Origin: PFJX01 sp031426735
GTDB lineage: Bacteria; Pseudomonadota; Gammaproteobacteria; Burkholderiales; Thiobacillaceae
Direction: 5' to 3'
Length of the DNA stretch: 57,625 nt
NCBI GenBank assembly: GCA_031426735.1
Contig: JASJPK010000055.1
Coordinates: 1-57,625, forward strand
The notes beneath the pieces were generated by a model that was given only the letters and a program-made list of their open reading frames with translations, did not search any database and had not been told where the DNA came from. The number at the start of each line of letters is the position of its first letter. Position 1 is the first letter of the stretch. Positions 1 through 8,755 of the stretch are shown piece by piece. A program made the translations under genes and the position numbers.

Positions 1-2
1 AT

Positions 3-413
3 GCCTACCTGATGTACGGCTTCCCGACGCAGACCGTGCAGGACACCGTCGATGCGCTCGAATACGTGCGGCAACTGTTCGCGGCCGGCTGCATCCAGTC
101 CGGCTTCTTCCATCGCTTCGTCTGCACCGTGCACTCGCCGGTCGGCTTGCACCCGGAGCAGTTCGGCGTGACGTTAAAACCTTTGCCAACGGTGTCGTTC
201 GCGAAAAACGATGTCGGCTTCATCGACCCCACCAACGTCGACCACGACACGCTCGGCGTCGCGCTGAACAAGGCGCTGTACAACTACATGCACGGCATCG
301 GACTGGACGACGATGTGCGGCAATGGTTCTCGACGCGGGTCCCTCGCACCCGCGTGCCGCGCCACTTCATCGAACGAGCGCTGAATGAACAACCCCATTT
401 TCGAAGTGGATAG
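3..413 (+). CDS. Radical SAM family protein, C-terminal part only
   Basis: The reading frame is already open at the window edge and ends at the TAG at 411-413, so only the last ~136 residues are present. The visible part begins AYLMYGFPTQT, which fits the strand after the substrate-binding loop of radical SAM barrels (the family's 'GFPgET' stretch), and continues into an alpha/beta tail. The CxxxCxxC cluster and any B12-binding domain would lie upstream, outside the window. The identification rests on this short motif and the general look of the tail, so the substrate is unknown. The gene is followed on the same strand by a thiamine-diphosphate enzyme and a glycosyltransferase-like gene, which suggests a common small-molecule or glycoconjugate pathway. 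Confidence 0.6.
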   Translation, partial: AYLMYGFPTQTVQDTVDALEYVRQLFAAGCIQSGFFHRFVCTVHSPVGLHPEQFGVTLKPLPTVSFAKNDVGFIDPTNVDHDTLGVALNKALYNYMHGIGLDDDVRQWFSTRVPRTRVPRHFIERALNEQPHFRSG

Positions 414-524
414 CTCGGCTGGACCCGCAGTTTCCGCAGGGGGCGTCTTGTGCTCAAATCCCGCCCTTCCGCCGCACCATTTCAGCGCGCATCCAGCGCT
501 GCCGCATTTGTCTACCGCACCCGC

Positions 525-2216
525 ATGAAAATCACCGTCAGCGAACTGATCGTCAGATACCTGGAGCGACTCGGCGTCGAAGTCATCTTCGGCATGCCCG
601 GCGCCCACGTGCTGCCGATCTACGACCGGTTGCGCGACTCGACGGTGAAGAGCGTGCTGGTCAAGCACGAACAGGGCGCGGCGTTCATGGCCGGCGGGTA
701 TTCACGCGTGTCACACCGGATTTCCGCCTGCATCGCCACGGCCGGGCCGGGTGCGACCAATCTGGTCACCGGCATCGCCAACGCCTATGCCGAGCGACTG
801 CCGGTGCTGATCATCACCGGCGAGACCTCCACCTACATTTTCGGCAAGGGCGGTTTGCAGGAAAGCTCCGGCGAGGGCGGCGCCATCGACCAGGGCGCGC
901 TGTTCGCCAGCATCACCCGCTATCACAAGCTGATTGAACGTACCGATTACCTCGGCCAGGTGCTCAACCAGGCGACGCGGGCGCTGCTCGCGCGCGAACC
1001 GGGGCCGGTGCTGCTGAGCATTCCCTACAACGTGCAGAAAGAGCTGGTCGATGCGGATGTGCTCGATCATCTGCACCTGGACTTGCCGCGCCAGCAGCCG
1101 GAATGCGGCGCCATCCACGCCGAACCGCTGGCCGAACTGGTCGAGTTGATCCGGGCCGCGAAATATCCGGTCATCGTCGCCGGCTACGGCTGCATCAAGG
1201 CCGGTGCGCGCGGCGTCGTGGCGGGCTTGTCGGAGGCGCTGCACATCCCTGTGGCGTCCAGCCTGAAGGCCAAAGGCGTGGTCAGCGAAGGCAGCGAGTT
1301 GTCGCTCGGCTGCCTCGGCGTCACCTCGAACGGCCAGGCGTATCGCTACATCGTCGATCACGCCGATCTGGTCATCTTTCTCGGCGCCGGCTTCAACGAA
1401 CGCACCAGCTACCTGTGGGACAGCAAATTGCTGGCCGGCAAGAAGGTGGCGCAGGTCGACCGCGACGCCGGGCAGCTGGGCAAGGTGTTCAAGGCGGATG
1501 TGGCGATCCATGGCGACATCCGCGAAGTGATGACGGAACTGCTGGCGGTGCTGGAGTCTGAAAACGCGGCGCGCGGCAATCTGGACAAACTGGACGGCCA
1601 TCGCGAAAACGAAGCGCAACCGCTGGCGGAAGAAGCCAGCGCGCAACGCGCCAAATTCCGCCTGATGGAGATGTTCTTCGCCGGCCTGGCCAAACGCTTC
1701 CCGGAAGACGCGCTGATCTTCGACGACAACATCGTGTTCGCGCAGAGCTTCTTCGATGTCTCGCACGCCAACCACTATTTTCCGAACTCCGGCATCTCCT
1801 CGCTCGGCCACGCGATTCCGGCGGCTATCGGTGCGCGCTTTTTTACCCAAGCTCGCGCCAAGGACGCGCCCACCTTCGCCATCCTCGGCGACGGCGGTTT
1901 CCAGATGTGCTGCATGGAGATCATGACCGCGGTGAACTACGCCATCCCGCTCAACATCGTCGTGATCAACAACGCCACCATGGGCCTGATCCGCAAGAAC
2001 CAGTTCCAGTTGTACGGCGAGCGCTATATCGACTGCGATTTCGTGAACCCGGATTTCAAACTGCTGGCGCAGTCGTTCGGCATCGCGCATCGCAGAATCG
2101 AAAACGAGGCCGATCTCGATGACCTGTTCGCGACCGCCGACCTGACCGGATCGATCAATCTGATCGAAATCCTGCTCGACAAGAATGCCTTCCCAACCTA
2201 CCTGTCGGCACGCTGA
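525..2216 (+). CDS. Thiamine-diphosphate-dependent enzyme, acetolactate synthase-like
   Basis: A 563-residue protein with the three-domain layout of the acetolactate synthase / pyruvate oxidase superfamily. The N-terminal pyrimidine-binding domain carries the catalytic glutamate (KHEQGAAFMAGGYSR, about residue 48) and the GPGATNL motif; a central Rossmann-like domain follows; the C-terminal ThDP/Mg motif is GDGGFQM...NN (about residues 450-490). I chose the ATG at 525 because the MKITVSELIV start matches the family N-terminus; the frame is open back to 450 but those residues look non-coding. The family makes or breaks bonds next to 2-oxo acids. No ilvN-like regulatory subunit gene is nearby, so this is probably not the housekeeping acetohydroxyacid synthase but a pathway-specific relative. 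The downstream gene overlaps it by 32 bp, which implies translational coupling. Confidence 0.85.
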   Translation: MKITVSELIVRYLERLGVEVIFGMPGAHVLPIYDRLRDSTVKSVLVKHEQGAAFMAGGYSRVSHRISACIATAGPGATNLVTGIANAYAERLPVLIITGETSTYIFGKGGLQESSGEGGAIDQGALFASITRYHKLIERTDYLGQVLNQATRALLAREPGPVLLSIPYNVQKELVDADVLDHLHLDLPRQQPECGAIHAEPLAELVELIRAAKYPVIVAGYGCIKAGARGVVAGLSEALHIPVASSLKAKGVVSEGSELSLGCLGVTSNGQAYRYIVDHADLVIFLGAGFNERTSYLWDSKLLAGKKVAQVDRDAGQLGKVFKADVAIHGDIREVMTELLAVLESENAARGNLDKLDGHRENEAQPLAEEASAQRAKFRLMEMFFAGLAKRFPEDALIFDDNIVFAQSFFDVSHANHYFPNSGISSLGHAIPAAIGARFFTQARAKDAPTFAILGDGGFQMCCMEIMTAVNYAIPLNIVVINNATMGLIRKNQFQLYGERYIDCDFVNPDFKLLAQSFGIAHRRIENEADLDDLFATADLTGSINLIEILLDKNAFPTYLSAR

Positions 2217-3939
2217 GCTGACCGAACGGATCGCGGCGCAGCACGCCGCCATCGCCCGTTTCGAGGCGGCGTTGTGGGACGGCGGCTTCCACGAAAATCT
2301 GCTGGCCTCGTATCAATCCGCCTGGCGCCGGCTGGAAGCGCTGATCGAGGCGAGCGGCGAAGGCCAACGGCATCACTTCATCATCGCCATCCCGGTCGCC
2401 GAAAGCCCGATTCATCTGCGCGATTGCCTCGCCAGCCTGCTCGAACTCTGCCGCGCCTATGGCTACGGCGGCATGCGGGATGGCCGCTGGAACAAGGTCA
2501 GCGTGCTGCTGGCCGACGATTCGAGCGACGCCGATTGCATCGCACAGAACCGCGCCATCGCCGCCGAATTCGATGCCGCCGGGCTGAGTACCCAGTATTT
2601 CGGTCTGGATGAACAGCTCGCGCTGATGGACAGACTGGCCGCGCTCGACCTCGCGCCCGTTGTCGGCCGCCATGACCGCGACGCGTTCGGCCACAAGGGG
2701 CAGGCGATGATGCGCAACATCGCCTACCTGAAACTGGCCGCGATGCGGGCGGAGATGGCCGACCCGCGCGTGCTGTTCTACACCGTCGACGCCGATCAAG
2801 AATTCAAGGTCAAGGTCGCAACCGCGGACGGTGGCCGCGACGTTTGTGCGGTGAACTTTCTCTATCACCTGGATGAGATTTTCAGCCGCAGCGAAACCCA
2901 GGTGCTGACCGGCAAGGTAGTCGGCGACCCGCCGGTATCGCCCGCCGTGATGGCCGGCAATTTCCTCGAAGACGTGATCGGCTTCCTGAGTGAAATGGCC
3001 GCCGTCGCGCCGGGCCAGGCGTATCGACAGCCGGGCGTCGGGGGAAGCGGCGATGCCGCCTATCACGACATGGCCGACCTGTTCGGCTTCAAGCCGGCTG
3101 ACGCGGCGTATCGCTATCGTTGTCCCTTGCCCGGTGAACCCGACAACGTCGCCTGCTTCGCCGATTTCTCGACCCGGCTGAACCGCTTCTTCCACGGCGA
3201 GCATCCCACCCGCGTCACCTGGTTCACGCCTGCCGATGCGATGCGAAGCGTGCAGCCGGCGCGCACCGTCTACACCGGCAACTACGTGTTCCGGCCCGAG
3301 GCACTGGGCTGGTTCATCCCATACGCCTCGCTGCGGCTGCGCATGTCCGGCCCGACCATGGGCCGTTTGCTGCAAGCCGAAATGGGCGACCGCTTCGTCT
3401 CCGCCAACGTGCCGATGCTGCACAAGCGCACGCTGGAAACGACCGGCCAATCCGAATTCCGCCCCGGCGTGCTGGATCGATCGGCCAGCATCGACCTGTG
3501 CGGCGAATTCGAACGCCAGTTCCATGGCGACGTCATGCTGTTTTCCATGCAGAAATTGACCGCGCTGGGCTACCCCGGCCGCGTGCTGGCGGAAGCCGAG
3601 GTGGACGCCACGCTGGCCGCCATGCAAAGCGAAATGCGCGAAAAATACCGCGTCAAACAACACGAGATTCTTGACCGCCTGGCACGGCTGCAAGCCCTGC
3701 TGCACGACGTTGCGCAGTGGTGGAAGCTAACCCCCGACCTGGCCGATGCCGTCGCCAACTTCGCCTCCTTCGCCGGCAACATCGAACACAACTTCGGCGC
3801 CGACTCGCCGTGTTACACCCGCATCGACGACCCGGCGCGGCGCGACGACTGGCGCGCCCGCCAACTCGCCGCCATCATGGGTTTCCACGCCAATCGCCAG
3901 GTGTGGACGCAAGCACTGGCAATCCTGCAGGCCGGCTGA
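2185..3939 (+). CDS. Glycosyltransferase-like protein of unknown specificity
   Basis: A 584-residue soluble protein with no signal peptide or membrane segments. After a helical N-terminus (residues 1-60) there is a Rossmann-type stretch (HHFIIAIPVAES, about 63-74, then KVSVLLADDSSD, about 102-113) and a TVDADQEF stretch near residue 201. Its DxD-like motif, set after hydrophobic strands, is what GT-A nucleotide-sugar transferases use to hold the metal and sugar nucleotide. The C-terminal ~130 residues are helical. The start overlaps the ThDP-enzyme gene by 32 bp in another frame, so the two are almost certainly one transcription unit. I do not recognise a named family; the glycosyltransferase call rests on the fold pattern and the DxD. 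The CGTAGGAG repeat follows the stop within 5 bp. Confidence 0.45.
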   Translation: MPSQPTCRHAELTERIAAQHAAIARFEAALWDGGFHENLLASYQSAWRRLEALIEASGEGQRHHFIIAIPVAESPIHLRDCLASLLELCRAYGYGGMRDGRWNKVSVLLADDSSDADCIAQNRAIAAEFDAAGLSTQYFGLDEQLALMDRLAALDLAPVVGRHDRDAFGHKGQAMMRNIAYLKLAAMRAEMADPRVLFYTVDADQEFKVKVATADGGRDVCAVNFLYHLDEIFSRSETQVLTGKVVGDPPVSPAVMAGNFLEDVIGFLSEMAAVAPGQAYRQPGVGGSGDAAYHDMADLFGFKPADAAYRYRCPLPGEPDNVACFADFSTRLNRFFHGEHPTRVTWFTPADAMRSVQPARTVYTGNYVFRPEALGWFIPYASLRLRMSGPTMGRLLQAEMGDRFVSANVPMLHKRTLETTGQSEFRPGVLDRSASIDLCGEFERQFHGDVMLFSMQKLTALGYPGRVLAEAEVDATLAAMQSEMREKYRVKQHEILDRLARLQALLHDVAQWWKLTPDLADAVANFASFAGNIEHNFGADSPCYTRIDDPARRDDWRARQLAAIMGFHANRQVWTQALAILQAG

Positions 3940-3942
3940 GCC

Positions 3943-4032
3943 CGTAGGAGCGCCTTCCAAGGCGCGATAACTCCACACGGAATCATTACCGGCGACGCCA
4001 AACGCTCGTAGGAGCGCCTTCCAAGGCGCGAT
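3943..4032. repeat. Tandem pair of REP-like GTAGGAGCGCCTTCCAAGGC repeats
   Basis: Two identical 26-bp units, 3943-3968 and 4007-4032, stand in direct orientation 38 bp apart. Each holds a small self-palindrome (GCGCCTTCCAAGGCGC) that can form a hairpin. The same unit occurs as an inverted pair at 45892-45961, so it is a dispersed family. Confidence 0.85.
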
Positions 4033-4103
4033 CCAGATGGCGCCACGCTTGCACCCTGCATTAATCTGCCCTCCCTCGCCGGCACGATCGAAAGGACTTC
4101 AAC

Positions 4104-4658
4104 ATGACCCAAGCAAACGACATTCAGGACATCCTTGCTTACTGGTACTCGCCGCGCATCAGCCAGCGCTGGTTTGCCTCGACGCCGGCCCTGGACGATG
4201 AGATTCGGGCGCGCTACGAAGGACTCTGGCAGCGTGCCGCGGCGGGCGAACTGGACGATTGGGCGGCGACGCCGGAAGGTGCGCTGGCCCTCGCCATCGT
4301 GCTGGATCAGTTGCCGCTCAACATGTTCCGCGGCAAGCCCGAAGCATTCGCCAGCGAACAAAAAGCCGTTGAAGTCGCCCGCGCCGCCGTCGCGCGCGGC
4401 GACGATCAACGCCTGCCGCGCGACCGGATAATGTTCCTCTACATGCCGCTGATGCACAGCGAAAACCTGGCCGACCAGGACCAGTCCGTCGCCCTGTTCC
4501 AGCGCGCCGGCCTCGCCGACAACCTGCGCTTCGCCGAACACCATCGCGGCCTCATCCGCCGCTTCGGCCGTTTCCCGCACCGCAATGCCATCCTCGGCCG
4601 CGCCAGCACGCCGGAGGAAATCGCCTACCTCGGCTCGCCGGAGGCGTTCAAGGGCTGA
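4104..4658 (+). CDS. DUF924 family protein
   Basis: A 184-residue protein recognised as DUF924 from the conserved opening DILAYWYSP..., the LDQLPLNMFRGKPEAFASE segment near residue 73 and the YMPLMHSE segment near residue 113. The family is all-helical with a TPR-like fold and no established biochemical function. The start follows AAAGGA at a normal distance. The gene stands alone between the REP pair and a secreted-protein gene. Its last ~25 codons and 3' flank occur again, degraded, at 8281-8387, which shows that this gene was once part of a tandem duplication. Confidence 0.85.
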   Translation: MTQANDIQDILAYWYSPRISQRWFASTPALDDEIRARYEGLWQRAAAGELDDWAATPEGALALAIVLDQLPLNMFRGKPEAFASEQKAVEVARAAVARGDDQRLPRDRIMFLYMPLMHSENLADQDQSVALFQRAGLADNLRFAEHHRGLIRRFGRFPHRNAILGRASTPEEIAYLGSPEAFKG

Positions 4659-4796
4659 AAAGAAACCGTACTCGGACCATGTTTTTTCAAGGACATCCTG
4701 AAGTAGATCAATAATCCTGGAATGCGCAGTTGACCGCTTTTCAAGCGCCACCAACTTGAAGCGTTCATCTTTCGCGGTCCTTTCAGGAGAATTGAC

Positions 4797-7316
4797 ATGA
4801 AAAGCCTGGCCAGCCAACTTGGTTTCGCGCTGTTCCTGCTTTTCATCGGTGCCGCCCGCACGCAGGCGACGGAGGCATGGCAGGAGGACAGCCCCTATGT
4901 CTCCGCGATGCCCAGCCATGAAATTGTCGAGGCGGCTGACAAGGAGTTCGATGCGGTCCGGTTTTGCCCGGGCAGGAAGACCGAATCCGTGGAAGGCAGG
5001 GTCTGGAGCAAGCTGTATCAGCTCAAGCCTGGCGCGAAGCAGCCCAGTGAACTGCAGATCATGCGCAATTACGCCAACGCCGTGAAAGAACTCGGCGGTA
5101 CCGTACTGTTCGAAGGTGCCCCCGACGCGGCCTGCAAGAAGGAAGTCTGCGGCAAGGTGCTGACCGGGAAAGTCATCAAGGCCAACAAGGAAATCTGGAT
5201 CGAAGCGGCGCCGTGCAACGACGGCCTCGATTACTGGCTGACCGTGGTCGAAAAGGAGGTCATGCGCCAGGAGGTCACCGTCGAGGGCGGCAAGCCGGTC
5301 AAGGCCAGGGCGCCCGTCATGCACGCGCGTGACAATCCGCCGCGGAACAGCACAGGGCTGCCAACCTGGCCGCGCGAATTTTCCATGGGCCTGGGCGAGC
5401 ACGTTTCCTACGGTATTCCGGTGACGCAGGCGGGTGCGGTCAGCCTGCGCGCCAACTGGAAAGGCGTGCCCCTGTCGCTGGTGCTGCGCGACCAGCAGGG
5501 CAAGGAATTGGCCAGGATCGACGCCGCACCGGGTCCAACCGCTGCTTTGAATTACCAGGCCACCGTGGCCGATATCCGGCGCGGACCGATCTGGACGGCA
5601 ACCCTCGACACGCCGCAAGGAACGAGCAAGCCGGGCGCCATGAAGCAGGCTGCCGGGCCGCTGCCGCCTCTACTGCCGGTGGCCGCCGGTTCGTTCACGG
5701 CCAGTTATCCGCTGGTTGACGAAGCCACCGTTGAAGCGTCGTTGCCGCAACTAAAAAGACAGCATGCCGACCACTTCGCCACGCTGGTCGACACCCGCAA
5801 AATTGGGCAACCACCCACTGCGATCGGCCCCGAGGCAGACCGGCAGAAGAAGGTGGAGGCCCTCGATCAGGCCCTCCGCACGAAGTGGTCGGCCGCCTCC
5901 GGCAATGGCATTGCCAAACCCGGCGTGGGCTACGCCAAAGTCGACACGACGCCGACGATACTTTCGATCAGTCCGGCCAACGGCAGCCCGTCAGATCTGG
6001 TCAGCATCGAGTCGCTTTTCGTCCCGCCCAGCTATGCCGGCGTAGAGGCTGAATTCAGATTCGGCAACCAGATGGTCCGTGCCAACCAGGATGGCAATCC
6101 GGTCGCCAACCCCGCCAACAATGTCACGACCTTCAAGTTCCGCGTACCGAAAGCGCCGCTCGCGCTGAGCGACACCATGCAGGTCAACGTGAATCTGATC
6201 ACGCTGAACGTGGCACCGCAGATCAGGACCCAGAGCGTTCCGTTTCAGTTTGATCCTTATCCGGCGCCGGCCATTACGTCGGTGATACCGGACAAGCCCA
6301 CGTCCCGCAGCCTGATCTACATCAATGGCGCCCGCTTCCAGCCGGACGATAAGGTCATCCTCATGCGGCCCGGGCAAGCCGAGGCGCCGTTCACTGACAT
6401 CGCCGTCCCGCATGCCGCGCAGATACGCGCCCGCATTCCCGATTACGCCGCCAGCGAGGCGATCGGCGCACATGTGGTGGTGGTCAACCGGACCGGCAAA
6501 CGCAGCGCCTATCCGATCACGCTGCAAGCCAATCAGAGCTTCGCCGCGGGTCTCGATCGCGCTCAGGGCGAACCGGGCGAGCCGTTGCTGATTACCGGCA
6601 AGCTGCTGAAAAACGCCAAGGTGACACTCGCCGCGCGGCCGCGTGACCAGCAGACGGCGGGTGCCACCTATATCGCGGAGAGCCCCTACTACGGCGACCG
6701 GCGCAACATCGGTCTGGCGGTCGAGCAAACCGGCGACGAGGCGCTGCTGGTCCGCCTGCCCCCCACGCTGGATGGATTTTCCGGGCCCATGCTGGTCGAC
6801 ATCACGATCAGCGGCAGCGGCAAGCCGGTGACGCTCCCGTTCACACTGAAGCCGCTCTATGGGCGAATCTATTTCCGTGTCGGCAGCATCGACGATCAAT
6901 TCGACCGCCAGGAGGCCGATGACGTCTGGGTCAATATCACCCGCGATCCGAACTACAAGAACTCCAATGCATGGCTCAGTGCCAAGCATTCGGCCGGTTT
7001 CTTCATCGGCCATCGCGGTGACGATACCTTCACTTCGAACGACATGCAGGTGACGACCGAATACAACTGGTCCTTCGATCGGGCCGAAGTCACCAGTTTT
7101 GCGCAGGACGCTTCTTCCCACATGACGCATGCCGGGCTGACCGCGGACAACAGGCCGACGGTCTCGGTCCACTGGTATGCCGACGCTTCATGGAACTTCG
7201 TCATGTACTTCCCGGCGATCATTCTGCGTGGGCCGAAGGGGGTGCCCTATGCAAAACAAATCGGCACTTCGCAGCGGTATATCGCGGGTCCGCTGCAGTA
7301 CCTGGAATCGAAATGA
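4797..7316 (+). CDS. Secreted protein: shared N-terminal domain plus IPT/TIG-type repeats
   Basis: An 839-residue exported protein with a signal peptide at residues 1-24 (hydrophobic core LGFALFLLFIGAA). Residues ~25-165 form a domain almost identical to the N-terminus of the next gene (YQLK.GAKQPSELQI, four cysteines, WLTVVEKE); it resembles the N-terminal region of certain OmpA-family proteins and, loosely, DUF4892. The middle holds two Ig-like IPT/TIG segments (TPTILSISPANGSPSDLVSI near 387 and PAPAITSVIPDKPTSRSLIY near 498). The C-terminal ~130 residues (from FRVGSIDDQFDRQEADD) look like a beta-rich domain that I do not recognise. There is no membrane anchor after the signal peptide, so it is probably periplasmic or cell-surface. 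A clear AGGAG precedes the ATG. Function unknown. Confidence 0.75.
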   Translation: MKSLASQLGFALFLLFIGAARTQATEAWQEDSPYVSAMPSHEIVEAADKEFDAVRFCPGRKTESVEGRVWSKLYQLKPGAKQPSELQIMRNYANAVKELGGTVLFEGAPDAACKKEVCGKVLTGKVIKANKEIWIEAAPCNDGLDYWLTVVEKEVMRQEVTVEGGKPVKARAPVMHARDNPPRNSTGLPTWPREFSMGLGEHVSYGIPVTQAGAVSLRANWKGVPLSLVLRDQQGKELARIDAAPGPTAALNYQATVADIRRGPIWTATLDTPQGTSKPGAMKQAAGPLPPLLPVAAGSFTASYPLVDEATVEASLPQLKRQHADHFATLVDTRKIGQPPTAIGPEADRQKKVEALDQALRTKWSAASGNGIAKPGVGYAKVDTTPTILSISPANGSPSDLVSIESLFVPPSYAGVEAEFRFGNQMVRANQDGNPVANPANNVTTFKFRVPKAPLALSDTMQVNVNLITLNVAPQIRTQSVPFQFDPYPAPAITSVIPDKPTSRSLIYINGARFQPDDKVILMRPGQAEAPFTDIAVPHAAQIRARIPDYAASEAIGAHVVVVNRTGKRSAYPITLQANQSFAAGLDRAQGEPGEPLLITGKLLKNAKVTLAARPRDQQTAGATYIAESPYYGDRRNIGLAVEQTGDEALLVRLPPTLDGFSGPMLVDITISGSGKPVTLPFTLKPLYGRIYFRVGSIDDQFDRQEADDVWVNITRDPNYKNSNAWLSAKHSAGFFIGHRGDDTFTSNDMQVTTEYNWSFDRAEVTSFAQDASSHMTHAGLTADNRPTVSVHWYADASWNFVMYFPAIILRGPKGVPYAKQIGTSQRYIAGPLQYLESK

Positions 7317-7361
7317 AGCGCTTCGATCGCCATCCCAACCCCGTTGTTTGAGGAAACCCAG

Positions 7362-8216
7362 ATGAAACACGCCACCGCACTGTTTGTCCTTGTCCTGACC
7401 AGTCTAGCCTACAGCGGCAGCCACGCATTGGCGGCCGAGGAATGGCAAAAAGACAGTCCCTATTTTTCTCCAATGCCCAGCCACGAGATTGTCGAAGCGG
7501 CCGACAAGGAGTTCGATGCGATCAAATTCTGTCCAGGCAAAAAGACCGAGACGATCGAGGGCAAGGTCTGGAGCAAGCTGTATCAGCTCAAGGAAGGCGC
7601 CAAGCAGCCGAGCGAGTTGCAGATCACCCGCAACTACGCCAATGCGGTGAAAAGTCTGGGCGGCACGGTACTCTTCGAAGGCGCACCGGACGCCGCCTGC
7701 AACAAGGACATCTGCGGCAAGGTGCTGACCGGCAAGGTCATCAAGGGGAACAAGGAAATCTGGATCGAAGCGGCACCATGCAACGACGGCCTAGATTACT
7801 GGCTGACCGTGGTCGAGAAAGAAGGCATGCGCCAGGATGTCACGGCCAATGCCGATGATCTGTTCAAAGCAATCAGCAGCCAGGGCCACGTTGCCCTGTA
7901 CATCAATTTCGATACCGCGAAAGCGAACATCCGGCCCGATTCGAACCCGATACTCGACGAAGTCGCGAAAATGCTGCAAGCCAATCCGACGCTGAAACTC
8001 ATCGTCGAAGGCCATACCGACAACGTTGGCGAGCCCAAGAAGAACAAAACCCTGTCGATGGATCGCGCCCGCGCCGTGGTAGCCGCGCTGGCTGGTCGGA
8101 GCATCGGTGTCGAGCGAATGACGCCGCAGGGCTTCGGCAAGGACAAGCCGGTAGCCGAAAACAGCAACGAAAAAGGCCGCGCCGCGAATCGCCGCGTCGA
8201 GCTGGTCAAGCGGTAG
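7362..8216 (+). CDS. OmpA-family outer-membrane/peptidoglycan-binding protein
   Basis: A 284-residue protein starting at the ATG at 7362 behind GAGGAAACC; an in-frame ATG at 7344 lacks a ribosome site. A signal peptide (about 1-24) is followed by the same ~140-residue domain as in the upstream gene, including four conserved cysteines. The last ~120 residues are an OmpA C-terminal domain: IYIN-like strand, NFDTAKANIRPDS, the peptidoglycan-contact stretch EGHTDNVGEPKKN and NRRVELVKR at the end. OmpA domains bind diaminopimelate in peptidoglycan. There is no beta-barrel; this two-domain layout is seen in other Gram-negative proteins. It lies 45 bp after its paralogue and is probably co-transcribed with it. 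Confidence 0.9.
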   Translation: MKHATALFVLVLTSLAYSGSHALAAEEWQKDSPYFSPMPSHEIVEAADKEFDAIKFCPGKKTETIEGKVWSKLYQLKEGAKQPSELQITRNYANAVKSLGGTVLFEGAPDAACNKDICGKVLTGKVIKGNKEIWIEAAPCNDGLDYWLTVVEKEGMRQDVTANADDLFKAISSQGHVALYINFDTAKANIRPDSNPILDEVAKMLQANPTLKLIVEGHTDNVGEPKKNKTLSMDRARAVVAALAGRSIGVERMTPQGFGKDKPVAENSNEKGRAANRRVELVKR

Positions 8217-8280
8217 GCGCGGGTAACGGGCGGCTGGATCAAAGAACCGTCGCGGTCGCCCGCCTGTCCGTCGACCGCAC

Positions 8281-8357
8281 GACAACGTCATTCTCGGCCG
8301 CGACAGCACGCCGGAGGAATCGCCTATCTCGGCTCGCCGGAGGCGTTCAAGGGGTGA
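8281..8357 (+). pseudogene. Degraded copy of the 3' end of the DUF924 gene
   Basis: This stretch matches 4581-4658 almost base for base (GGCCGCG.CAGCACGCCGGAGG, then CTCGGCTCGCCGGAGGCGTTC and the stop), but one A is missing from GAGGAAATC, which shifts the frame. Similarity continues past the stop to a T-run at about 8387. No start or upstream part of the gene remains. It is a relic of a tandem duplication whose first copy is the intact gene at 4104-4658. Confidence 0.85.
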
Positions 8358-8387
8358 AGGAGTCGGCCATGTTTTTTTGGCAACGTG

Positions 8388-8755
8388 GTGCCGTTCACCC
8401 AAGGGCGCGCATCAACACAACCACAAGGATCAACGAGTGTCCGCAATGGCAGAACTTGAATGTTCGTCATAGGCGCTCATCAGGCAGGAATTCGGCCACT
8501 GCCGCTATTCACCGATTCCATAAAGCTGTCATTCACGAACGACAGCTTCCACCTACTGCGAATTTCGGCTTCCGACCCGGAAGCGACACCCCGGTCTTCA
8601 GCACCTTATCCGTCAGCTACCTGATGTTGAGCAGCCATTCGCCGGTATCCTCTGTCAACTGAACCCGAGATGCGGGATCCGACCAGAAAGACGAGGCCAG
8701 ATCCACGTTGGAGATGAATGTGGGCTTGTCCCGATTATTTCGCAGCTCTGTGTCG
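8388..8755. other. Gap with possible gene remnant on the minus strand
   Basis: No convincing intact gene. On the minus strand a frame running from the end of the NTPase gene to a stop near 8617 encodes a protein-like tail (DKPTFISNVDLASSFWSDP, later EDTGEWLLNIR); this could be the end of a lost gene. The plus-strand frame from 8354 to 8662 looks non-coding. Confidence 0.3.

Noticed and set aside
8354..8662. 102-codon plus-strand frame
   Set aside because: Starts inside the DUF924 relic, with no ribosome site and no family similarity.
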